A stretch of 64,000 bases of DNA, from assembly GCA_022315425.1 (NCBI GenBank), contig JAIUPT010000008.1:434001-498000 (forward strand). Direction: 5' to 3'. Source of the DNA: Pseudevernia furfuracea. Taxonomy: Eukaryota; Ascomycota; Lecanoromycetes; Lecanorales; Parmeliaceae. Position 1 is the first letter of the stretch. Each line of letters opens with the position of its first letter. The position numbers and the translations under genes are program-made. Of the stretch, positions 53,088 through 63,149 are shown piece by piece. The notes under the pieces were generated by a model. It saw only the letters and a list, made by a program, of their open reading frames with translations. It was not told the DNA's origin and did no database searches.

Positions 53088-54891
53088 TTAGAGCTCCTCA
53101 TCCCATTCCAAGCTGGGGTAATCTCCTTCTACGGGTGACATATCTGCCTGTTGATGTGTCTCAAGCAAATCCTCGTCCAGTTGTGAGATTGGCGAATTTT
53201 CGTCAGCGAGTGACATGCCTGCCATCTGATGTGTATCAAGCAAGTCCTCGTCCACTTGCAGGCTTGAGGAACCTTCTCCTCCAGCTGACATCTCTGACAT
53301 CTCATGCGTGTCAAACAAGAATTCCTGATCCGCTTGCAGGCTGGGGAAGTCGTCTTCGGAAAGCGTCATATCCGCCGGCTGATGTGTTTCAAGTAAGTCT
53401 TCATCCGCAGGCAAGCTAGTGCCATTCTTTAGCAGCTCCTCCTCGACCCATCCTTTCACGCCTCCTTCTCTTTCAGCCAGGACCTCCATTTCCGCTTTGA
53501 CATTCAACATTAGCATGACCTGCAACTCACATCTCCACTCCTCCTCCTTGCCACCCTCTTGAAGAACCTCGCTACTCTCCAGCATGTCCGCTGCCTTTTT
53601 CCGATCCCTTGCGCTGAGTCTCTGCAGACCGATGTAATCATCCTGTCCGTTCCGAGCAATAACATCTCGGCTTCGTATACCCAGCCATTGTATGCTTGGA
53701 ACATTCAAGCCGGCGTTTTCATGAGAGAGCTTGAACGAGCCGTGTTTGTAGGTGGACATGATAGCCAAGCCATCAGGATCGAAATCGGTGAGAGCATAGA
53801 TGGGTGGAGAGATGCAGTCGAGATCATGAGAGATTGAGAGAAGACGCAGGAAGGAGCGGGTGGAGATGTCGGGATAGCCTTTTGCCTGGATTCGGTGCTT
53901 TCAGCGGACGATTTACAGTGTTTAGATATGTTGCTCACAGTGAGGACTATGCCGTTTCCTGTGCGTGAGCTCTGATGGAGATTGCTTGATACTAGCGTTC
54001 GGAACGTGGACTGGGGTTCGTCAGCGGTGATGACGGCGTGGGAGTAGAGACAGACTTCTTTCTCAATCACCAGGATCCAGGCGACATCGGAGATGTCAAT
54101 CGTCTGAACATCGTGGGGATCATCGATAAGGTGTGGCTTGCATGATCTGTGAGCGCTGTGACCGTTTCGTAGCTACTGGAGCATGCATACCTCGTCGGGC
54201 TTTCTATAAGCCTGTGTGCCATCCACCCTCTTTAAGACAAAGTTCCCGGCGACAAGACCTTTCGCAGCGGCAGTCTAGAAGGTTGTAAAAACATCAGAGA
54301 TGCTCCGAGTAAGGGTTGACGTTGGCCACTAACAACGTTGAGAGCGAATCTTGAGACGCCAAAGGTGTATGCAATGATGTCCACATAGTAGTCTACGGTT
54401 AGTTGAGTCTTAAAGAGCGCCGGATCTCTGTAATAGATATTCCTATAATTAGGTATCAGTGAGATCCTGATTCAGGTTGGAGGGCTCAAGGTGGTGAGAA
54501 CGCACCTTTTGGAGACGATGACATTGTCAGAGAGAGCCTCATGCATGAGGTCCAGAATCCGAATAAGCACAGCTGGACTTGCGATCAGTGCCATCGTAAT
54601 TTGCCCATAGCGACGAGTCATACTGAATCTCCAAGCTTCTTTCGGCCGTCCTTTTGCTGGGAAGGAGACATTGGTGAAGTCATCTGAGGATTCAGCGTGG
54701 TATAGGTTGGGCGCATCGCCTTTGGGGGATGTATGATTCTTGTATCTCAAGGGAATGAAGATATCGTTCAAGGGAACGCGTGGATTTGGTTCGCAGAGGA
54801 GGCTATGTGCAATGTTCTCGAATATCGCTTCAATCTTTGCGATGACCTCTGCATTTGCAGGTCGATGTGATGATGCCATCTGATGGCACAT
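53088..54891 (-). CDS. SPO11: Meiotic recombination protein Spo11, 492 aa, with repeat tail
   Basis: Seven exons: 54624-54891, 54506-54572, 54334-54442, 54191-54274, 54056-54136, 53939-54010 and 53088-53885, phases consistent. Spo11 is the topoisomerase VI A-like transesterase that makes meiotic double-strand breaks. Visible features: EAWRFT spliced to VLIRILDLMHEALSDN; the catalytic Tyr in RNIYYRDPALFK (about 115/116); AFGVS-like YTFGVSRFALNV; the first TOPRIM Glu in WILVIEKE (201-203), spliced to STFRTLVSSNL; the TOPRIM Asp pair in TDFDPDGLAIMSTYKHGSFK (260-279); and WRCELQVMLMLNVKAEMEVL. All key residues are intact. After WVEEELL, where the family normally ends, there is an extra tail of about 108 residues with four acidic tandem repeats. 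A second in-frame ATG at 54879 is an alternative start. Confidence 0.92.
53091..53414 (-). repeat. Coding minisatellite at the 3' end of SPO11
   Basis: Four imperfect tandem units of 75-81 bases, each encoding a version of [LV]-D-E-D-L-L-[ED]-T-H-Q-x-A-[DG]-M-[ST] plus a 10-12 residue acidic/Ser spacer (examples: ADEDLLETHQPADMT, VDEDLLDTHQMAGMS, LDEDLLETHQQADMS; the second unit is more diverged, with EFLFDTHEMSEMS). All unit lengths are multiples of three. Confidence 0.85.
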
Positions 54892-55260
54892 TAGGCATTT
54901 ACAATCATGGGTACATTATTCTTGCACTTTCTGTACGATGTAAGAATACCTCTTAGTGTATGTTCCATTCAAGGTTTCAGCTTCTCGCTTGTCTCAAGAT
55001 CGAATTTGTCCGTAATTGTGAGCCAAGCACTACATACAAATGCATTCTCAGTGACCAATAGTCCCCTATCTTGCTTCAGTCGAGCATCAAACATGAAGCA
55101 TGTATTCACTCATGTTAACCTTTTCTTTCCTACCCAAGCCTTTCGACTTCGAAATGGGTTTCAATCGCACGACGCCCCTTCAGCTTTCGCTGTCCAATCT
55201 TCGCACTATAGATACGTGCAAGCGCTTAGCCATTATTCACCGGGAAGTTTCGGTAATATG
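54892..55260. other. SPO11 upstream region, 0.37 kb
   Basis: Between the SPO11 start and the 3' end of the F-box gene (both minus strand). The ORF 54907-55332 (+) runs antisense and has no domain. No meiosis-type promoter element could be assigned. Confidence 0.4.
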
Positions 55261-56478
55261 CTACGTCGGTTGAGGAATATCAATAGCATTGATGACAGCA
55301 TGTTCGACAGCTTTGAGATATGGCGGTTCTAATTTGCCACGATAGCATCGCCTTCGAGTCCCTAGCATTGGCACACTATAATATAGACCTCTCAGACGAA
55401 TGTCAAGCAGGCAAGGAAGACTCTCGGGTACCCTGCGGAAGAACTGATACCACGAGCCCGTCGATTGCCCGGTATTACTATCAGCCATCGAGACCATCGT
55501 TAGGTCCAGTCTCGCGAGGGTGGCACGATAGGCCAGCAGAGTGTCGATCAGATTTTGTTCAGTAGCGGTGATGCCGTGTAATGAGAGTCTGGATAGCTTC
55601 GGCAATGAAGGACGGAAGCATTGCAGGAAGTCATTTTGAGTTCGGGATTGTTCGTTCTCCTTCTCATGCAACTTCAATGTCTGCAGACTTTGCGCTTCTT
55701 CAAGAAGCATAGCGAGGGCTTTAATCCCGCAGTGTCCGTCAGGGGTACCATGCACATGCCTGAAAAACCCCGAAGATTCCAAGAAAACGGTCTTCAGAGT
55801 CGTAAGCCCTGTTCGGTATGGCTCTCGAAGAAGCTGTAACCCTCTTAGCCAAACATTGGCACTGATACTCGTTATGCTGAGTTTCTGAAGGTGGACACCT
55901 GAATTGGCCAGAGCGTTCAGTATATGAGTGAATTGCTTCGAAATCTCGGTGTCCCGCTGTGCTGCTCCAGGTCTGTCAGGGACATGGAGGTCCAAATCGT
56001 ACAGCATTTCATACCATTGTTGATTTGGATGGCTGCTGTTGTCTTTCGAAAGGAAGAGACGCTCGCCTTTCCCAATTGCAAGCCTCAGCCATTCAAGTCT
56101 TTTGAGCATTGGAATGGAGAAGTCGATGATTTCTCGGCTCAGCTTGTGATTGTTCTCGCGTAGGCGTTCTTGCTTGCGATAGGCACGCACATATCTTTGA
56201 AATAGGGGATGTTCCTCTCCCAAGATCCACATCTCTGGCCGGATTGGAGGTAAAAGATCTGCGCGGAAAATGATGGATTTAACACATGTTGCAATGACTT
56301 CATGCTGCGCAATCAGCCTAAGTCGCTCCAGAGACAGTGGCGTGATGGTTAGTTCCTGAAACAATTGTAATGCGGCAAGATAGGCCCAGCTTTTGTTGAC
56401 AACACGGATGGAAATCAAGTCTTCGCGATAGAGGAGACTGCAAATTTTCCGCTTGAGCTCTGCTGGAAGGGTATCCAT
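55261..56478 (-). CDS. F-box protein, LRR-like, 405 aa
   Basis: Single exon from ATG 56478. The N-terminal F-box (MDTLPAELKRKICSLLYRED, then LISIRVVNKSWAYLAALQLF) is followed by about 350 residues with irregular leucine-rich segments (LEWLRLAIGKGERLF, LQTLKLHEKENEQS, LPKLSRLSLHGITATEQNLI, ARLDLTMVSM). This is the usual fungal F-box/LRR-like architecture of SCF ubiquitin ligase substrate receptors; the target is unknown. It diverges from TAF6 with 478 bases between starts. Confidence 0.8.
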   Translation of the reverse strand: MDTLPAELKRKICSLLYREDLISIRVVNKSWAYLAALQLFQELTITPLSLERLRLIAQHEVIATCVKSIIFRADLLPPIRPEMWILGEEHPLFQRYVRAYRKQERLRENNHKLSREIIDFSIPMLKRLEWLRLAIGKGERLFLSKDNSSHPNQQWYEMLYDLDLHVPDRPGAAQRDTEISKQFTHILNALANSGVHLQKLSITSISANVWLRGLQLLREPYRTGLTTLKTVFLESSGFFRHVHGTPDGHCGIKALAMLLEEAQSLQTLKLHEKENEQSRTQNDFLQCFRPSLPKLSRLSLHGITATEQNLIDTLLAYRATLARLDLTMVSMADSNTGQSTGSWYQFFRRVPESLPCLLDIRLRGLYYSVPMLGTRRRCYRGKLEPPYLKAVEHAVINAIDIPQPT

Positions 56479-56956
56479 GATTTTTTGCAGTCAAAATTCA
56501 ATGCCAGAGCGAAAGCTTGGTGTATTGATAATCAGGTATGTCTTTTGCGATGGGAGGTATAGCCGGTAGGACTAAGCTAAGCGCTCTTGGCGCTTAGAGC
56601 GGCTACAATGTGGCACGTCGAAATTGGAATTCGATCTCTTTGCTAGTTGCCTTGCCAAATTTCGCTCGTTAATCAACACTTGGAGTTTGATCTTCTATAA
56701 GACCCCGAGTCAACACCAGGTATTCTGTAGCCTATTCGATCGAAAAAGGCTGTGAAGGTGAAAGCGATGCTGGTTGATTATCCTGAGCTCTTGGCCGATT
56801 TCTCTTTCTCTCAAGATGACTTTCACGCATACGTGAAGTATTCCTGAGCTATTCGAGCACCGAAACTAAGCTTTCCAACGGCAGAAGCTTGCCTCACGGA
56901 TATTTATCTAGATCAGGCTTCTATCAAAAGTGAAACAAACCAGTTCATTTTCCACC
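56479..56956. promoter_or_regulatory. Divergent upstream region, F-box / TAF6
   Basis: 478 bases between divergent start codons. Contains an imperfect inverted repeat AAGCGCTCTTGGCGCTTAGAGCG around 56578-56600. Individual promoter elements cannot be assigned. Confidence 0.35.
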
Positions 56957-58401
56957 ATGTCTGTCTGGAACCCTGAAAACATCAAAGACGTGGCCGAGTC
57001 CGTCGGAATTACCTCACTTAGCGAAGATGTTCTTCAAGGACTCTGCTCAGATATTGAGTACCGGATATCGCAAGTCCTAGAGGAAGCTCTCAAGTTCATG
57101 CGGCACAGCAAGCGATCAACCCTCACCACGCAAGATGTAGCGCAGGCACTGCGCGTACTGGATGTTGAGCCTCTATACGGCTATGAGTCAACGCGACCAC
57201 TTCGGTTTGGTGAAGCGTCCATAGGACCTGGACAGCCATTGTTCTACGTCGAAGACGAGGAAGCGGATTTCGAGAAACTCATTAATGCACCTTTACCTAA
57301 AGTGCCACGAGAGATGACCTTCACAGGTAGGTTCGGTAGATTCCTGTCTGTGACTGTAGATTTAACCGTTGATTAGCACATTGGCTGGCCGTCGAAGGTG
57401 TACAGCCTTCAATACCACAGAACCCTACAGCCGCAGATTCAAGGAACCAGGAATTGGTGCCTAAAGGGCAGAGCGCAAATCCCCACATGGCAGCTATGAG
57501 TGGCAACGAGAACGTTACAGTCAAGCCCCTGGTCAAACACGTTCTATCAAAAGAACTCCAGCTTTATTTTGAGAAGATCTGCAGCGCCCTCCTCGACGAA
57601 TCCAATAACGAGTATCGAACTGCAGCTCTAGCCAGCATCCGAAGTGATCCTGGTCTTCACCAGCTAGTGCCATACTTCGTGCAATTCATCGCAGAGAAAG
57701 TCACCCACAACCTCAAAAATCTCTTCGTACTCACGCAAATGATGCTGCTTACGACCGCCATGCTAGAAAATTCGAATCTTTACGTTGATCCTTATGTAAG
57801 AATTTCCCGAGTGTTTAATCTTGAACGCCCAGGCTGATGTCCCTTCCAGATAGCCTCCATAGTCCCCCCAGTCCTGACTTGTCTTGTTGGCCGACATCTT
57901 GGCTCATCATCTGACACTTTGGCGGCTTATGACCTCCGCCGCCTCTCCGCTTCTGTTCTGTCATCGATAACGAGGAAGTACAGCAAGTCATCCCACATGC
58001 TGAAGCCTCGTCTCGCCAGAACCTGTCTGAAACATTTCCTTGATCCTACTAAGCCTTTAGGCGCCAACTACGGTGGCATCATTGGTCTGCAGGCTATTGG
58101 CGGTTCTGAGATTGTGCGTGCCCTAATTGTACCGAATTTGAAGGAATATGAAGAACTCGTGAAGGATGCTATTGATGCAATGGATGAGAGCAAAAGGAAC
58201 GAAGGAGAGATGGTCATTAGAGCATTACTAGAAGCGCTCGCGTCGCTAGAGGAAGAAAGTGTTGGGGCAGTCAATGGTTTCGCCAATGGGCATGCTGCAG
58301 AAATGAGGAAGGAGTTGGGCGACAAGATTGGAGACATGTTCGCAGATAGAGTGCTGGAGCTGGGGAAGCCGCGGCTGATGAAGGCGATCATGGAGTGTTA
58401 A
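56957..58401 (+). CDS. TAF6: Transcription initiation factor TFIID/SAGA subunit Taf6, 446 aa
   Basis: Three exons: 56957-57326, 57377-57795 and 57850-58401, with GT-AG introns of 50 and 54 nt. The N-terminal histone fold (about 5-70) reads SVWNPENIKDVAESVGITSL, then LEEALKFMRHSKRSTLTTQD and VAQALRVLDVEPLYGY. The TAF6 linker follows (FYVEDEEADFEKLINAPLPK, spliced to AHWLAVEGVQPSIPQNP), then the HEAT-repeat C-terminal domain (LSKELQLYFEKICSALLD, LVPYFVQFIAEKVTHNLKNL, SIVPPVLTCLVGRHLG, YGGIIGLQAIGGSEIVRALI). Taf6 pairs with Taf9 through the histone fold in TFIID and SAGA. The start follows MKQ-like readthrough from a non-ATG codon, so the first ATG at 56957 was chosen. Complete and typical. Confidence 0.93.
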
Positions 58402-61400
58402 ATATCTTGTCGATGCCATTGCAGTTTGAGTTATGTCGCCGCCTGACTTTCAGGCACAAGCCAGACCGTCAACATCGAGACTCAGACCTCTTCCTTTCCG
58501 TATGTGACCCAAAGCTTGCTCTGTCATGACCAGATCCCCCCGCCCTTTCTTCTCAGCTTGAACCATACATGAGGACTTCACGTTTTCCCCGTACGATCAG
58601 CAAGACAGCGTCGGTAGCTGCACTGGCGGCACGTTCAAATGATCGGGCGCACGTAGACCAAACGCCAAATACTACTATTACAGGTTCATCCTCTTTAGGC
58701 TCATCTTTGAGCATACCAGCCTCATCGAACGGCTGGTCTTCTTGCGCCGCTTCAGAGACTTCGAATCTCTCCCCACTCTCCTTGGCACATATATACCTGC
58801 TATTCTTATGACTATGCCGCCAGCTTTCCGATCGCCCATCTTCCTCAACCCCATGCCATGGAACAGGCGGTGGCATTTGAAGAACCTCTGGAGGAGAAAC
58901 CGATGTTTACCTAGTCCATCAAACCTACTGGATCACAAGTACGCATTGACTGGGCGGAAGAAACAGAAGTGAAGATTGTCATTGGGGATTTGATGAATGA
59001 AAGACGGGTGGTCATCAAAGCGTATGCTCAAAGTATTTAGCGTTCCATTCTATGTCACTTGCAATAACATTGGTATTACAACAGAAGTCTTACTTTGTTT
59101 GCATGGTTACAATTCTGGAAGTCACTTAAAAATCCTAGTTTTAAATAACACTGTACATGCAATATTACTTTACAATTTCATACCATGCAGTATTATCCTT
59201 AATGTTTCATCGTCAAAAGCACAGAATCACCGGCGAGATGTAACAGGTGATCTTGACCTATGCTGTAATGCCTGGAGCTAGACCAGGATCCAATGGGACC
59301 CCAAGGGCCAAGGGGCAGGTACTGTTTTCCTCCGGAGCAACAGAGTAGTACAGTCGTAAGTGTTCTCCATTCCGGATGCCAACTGCAGACAGCATGTTGA
59401 CCAAGGTTCGGTCGCGTCAAAGCAGCTTTTTTCCCTTGCCCAAGTTCTGCAGCAGTACAATTCGGATTAGTCGCCTTCCAATTGTTGAGGTATGGTGTTA
59501 TGTCTAATTGGTTCCAGCATTTGATGCTGTGAGCTCGGAATTACCGTTTTGTGTGCCTATGCCGGTGCAATAAACAGGATTTCGAGTTTCGAATAATCTG
59601 AATTGTTAAGCATAGTGGACAGGTACTGCAGCAATGAGAAAAAGCCATTGTGGCAACAATCCAGAAACATGCGATGTTGAGGACGAGATTAATGTCTGTA
59701 CAGCAGATTATATACCAAAGGGTGTGGGTTTGACTATGGTTTTGGTAAAGGTTTGCGAGCAGATGAAGGAGAGCCGTAGGCGCGTTATAACAAATAAAAT
59801 GGGGACGGGTCGCAAATGCGCAAATGTCATTACTCTGAAGGGACACCGACATCAGTCGTCTTTCCAAAAGAGGCTATTGCGGTACTGCGGCTCTCTTCTC
59901 TAATTTAATATGCTGTGTTATCAAATAACCACATCTTTGAGGCTGAGTCATGGTACATATGGAGGAGGTTGACAATGCGATACTTGACTGTAGGCGTGGG
60001 AAGACGTGTAGTGCGCTTATGTTAGGAATGCGAAAATTTGGTACACCCTCTATTGTAATGTTTATGGTAGAGGTGTGCACGGAGTGAAGTCGACCAATAT
60101 GGAACCATGACTCTGGGGGGTCACTTGAACCTTTTTGCTAATTTGTCCGCCAATGATAGCTATAAGGATTTCTTTGTGCAGTGAAGGCCGTTTATGCATG
60201 TAGTGTTGAGCCACTAGGCCCAAACAGGCGTTCGAACCGACAGCACTTTTGGAGTCGGCCTTCACCAGGAAAAGCTTTAGACGTGCGTGAAGATTTGGAA
60301 GATGAAGTCTGGTAGCCTAGATACTTGCATGATCATGTTGCTATTTTTTGCGCCGCTGATGGAGCGTGACAGTCTAGAAAAAAGACAAAAAAAATTGTGA
60401 GGTCACTCGGTTCGCTGAATACAAAGTATTCAGTTATGTAGCCGGCACCACGGACAGGTGGACCTCGTTGCCGGCCGCCAGCACAGACTTTTCCACAGGA
60501 GAGGGGGTTGAACAACCTTAACGTGAGTCACGTGTTTATTCGCGCACCTCTCCTGCTTCAAAATCTGTAAAGGCTTGTCACCTAGAAATTGTTAGTTCTT
60601 ATCCACTTGGCCAAATGAGCAGGGGAGACTTAGTTCTTTGTTGGGTCCTGAAGTTTCCGCTATTTTAAATATATAGTGAATTAAAATTGGGTATGATTAG
60701 GAACCCAATCAGGTAAGGCCGCTCGGGCAAAGTAACAGCACCGACAGTTCCCTCGTCTCACCGCATAAATACATAGACCATTGATCACACTTTCTAAACA
60801 AAATCCAGTCAACGCGCATCTGGGGGTGGTAGAGAAAGTAAACATAGGTTGCCAGGTCTTGCATCATTTCATCACACTGCAGAAGGCGTCAAGTTATAAC
60901 AGTCCAACATAAAGATCGGCGCTTCTTCCCATTGCTCGAGGGCGCATGACGATATCTGCATACCACTGAGTCTCCAGATAGAGGCATAGCATTTTCGCAA
61001 GTCTCTCAATTTGTAGGAGAGATTACATTGCCTTTGAAAAGTAGCGGCAAGAGCAAACATTTTGATGGAGAAGGCGATGAGGCAAAGGGTAAAGGGTTAC
61101 GAGGGCAAACGCGAACGTGATACGGCTTGATAGAAGGACTATCACATCCAGGATGCGACAGAAGATTCAAGGATGATGTGGACGAGCAGGAGACGACTTT
61201 CTAGGGGGACGCAAGTCTTCGATGGCAAGAGTGAGACCACTCCAGTTCAATTCGATTTTCGTTTTCAAGAGCTCAATCTTCGCAACGTTACTGCAGGTGA
61301 GAGCGTGTTGCTGAGAAGAAAGGACGGAGATATGTCGTCGGGACAAGGTTCTATCTACTGTAGAGTAAGCTTCTCCATCCGAGGGTCCTCGCCGTATAAA

Positions 61401-63149
61401 ATTGAAGCTTGCGACATTTAGACTTTGGCGGGCATCTGGAAATAAGGTAGAGTAGCATCATCCTCCAATTCTTCTCAGCAGCCCTGTTACAATACGATAT
61501 CCTTCGAACCCCATCTGCTCTGTCGGATATTGCGTCTCTCATGTCCTCACCTACTGTTATGGGACCGGGAAGGTACAGCGTGCTTGGCAAGTAGATATGA
61601 TAGTGGCAAAGACTTCATATCGGTAGCTGGAGAATCACTCATCTTGAACCTAGCATGGAGTCCTATAACACCGTTCACCATCTCTGGAGACATGGTCAGA
61701 ACGGCTTTTCAGCAATTGCTTTCCTTTCAGAATCTCCAGACTGAGTATCAGATTGCGTTTTAAGTCTATATCAGTGGCGTTCTTTCCCCAACAAAGATTA
61801 GAGTAAGGGTCCAATGTAAATACCTCACGATGCCTTCTTTTTGTTTTTATACCCACTAACGTGTTCACTGTACTTCTCCTAACATGTTCTTCTTGTACTT
61901 ATATCATGAGCTAAACAGTCTTCCCCCGGACCAACGTCTAATAAGATACGAGACAGCTATCAATTCAGCCTTGGAGAGGATATATGCTGCAGATGAAGAG
62001 CAACGTCATCAATCCCGGGACAATCGAAGCAGCACTATCCTACATCACAAAGCAAGCTCAAACGGGTCATATCCTTCGGACTACTAAGAGCGATTGGCGA
62101 GTCAAGTTGGAGCGCCGATGAGGGCGGGCACTGACGATAGCGGCAAACATAGGCGCGGCCTACATAAAGCGCTGGGAGGCCATCGATCAAAGTATCAGAG
62201 ATCGCTGGTTAGGCAAGGAGCTTGGGATCTGAGTCTGGTGATTGGCTTTTCTCGGTCCATCTCACGCTATCTTCTCGAGAAAATAGCTACTCTTGCTTCC
62301 AGAATGCCATTTGAGAAGGCATGTTAATGGGTTCGTTCTAGTGTTGGCAAAAGAGTGCAGACGGCTCCTGGGGCTCAGTCATCGTCTGTTTGTAACAGAG
62401 ATATTGAGAGCATTGTAGGAAATTTAAATATCACCACACGTAAGAGGAAAAGGCGAAGCTCTGCCGATACGACGTGTCGGTCACCTTTGCAGCGGGCCCA
62501 CAAGAAAAATCCCCCCGAGCCCTCTCATTATGTTCAAGCTGAACCCAACGGACATCAAGACACGCAACCATCCAAACTGATGTCCATTCTTAGGTTAAGG
62601 GCCTTGAATTTGGCCAGCTCTCATGACTATTGATCTATGAATAGTAGAAACTCCTGGGCTATCTGCCTATCTAATGCTCGCTCTTGGCTTCAAAGACCTC
62701 GAATGCAACTCATTCTGGGGTTCGAATACCTAATGGTCTACCAAAATTGTATGACTGTCTTTTCAGTTCCGTCATGACATCTTGACCTGTTTACCCGGCC
62801 AGTCTTTACGTTGTCAATAAATGCAATAGTCCATAGTTCATTTGGCCTCAAGTAGTCTGGGCTCACTACCTTACGCTGCTCATCCTTGGCTTCATACATC
62901 TCCCCGCAAATGATAAGATCGATTGATGTGAAAACGCTAGCAGCCGAGGCTCACGTCAAGAAATTGCTCATTTTGCAACACGCTAAAACCTCATCAACAC
63001 AACAAAATACCCACGACTAGAATTCTTTCACTCGTCACATGCAGGCTCCACACTGATCCGTCTACTCACAACCTACACTTTTACTTATCATTCCAAGACC
63101 TACAGAATTCCCATTCTGCTTTACACATCTTAAATCTACCACTAGCACA
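58402..63149. other. Gene-poor stretch, 4.7 kb
   Basis: No gene can be supported. Candidates seen are: minus-strand ORF 58876-58553 (107 codons, ATG, acidic, no domain); + ORF 61173-61421; and 61884-62087, where a protein-like frame (LNSLPPDQRLIRYETAINSA) is followed by another protein-like frame one register away (NPGTIEAALSYITKQAQTGH, about 62009-62065), possibly a decayed gene. A 10-bp inverted repeat GTGAAGGCCG / CGGCCTTCAC brackets 60181-60265. Composition is more AT-rich than in the housekeeping blocks. No transposase or reverse transcriptase motif was seen. Confidence 0.45.

Noticed and set aside
60181..60268. tRNA-like segment (GTTCGAAC with complementary ends and CCA)
   Set aside because: The 10-bp end pairing and CCA are suggestive, but no D, anticodon or T stems can be drawn in order on either strand.
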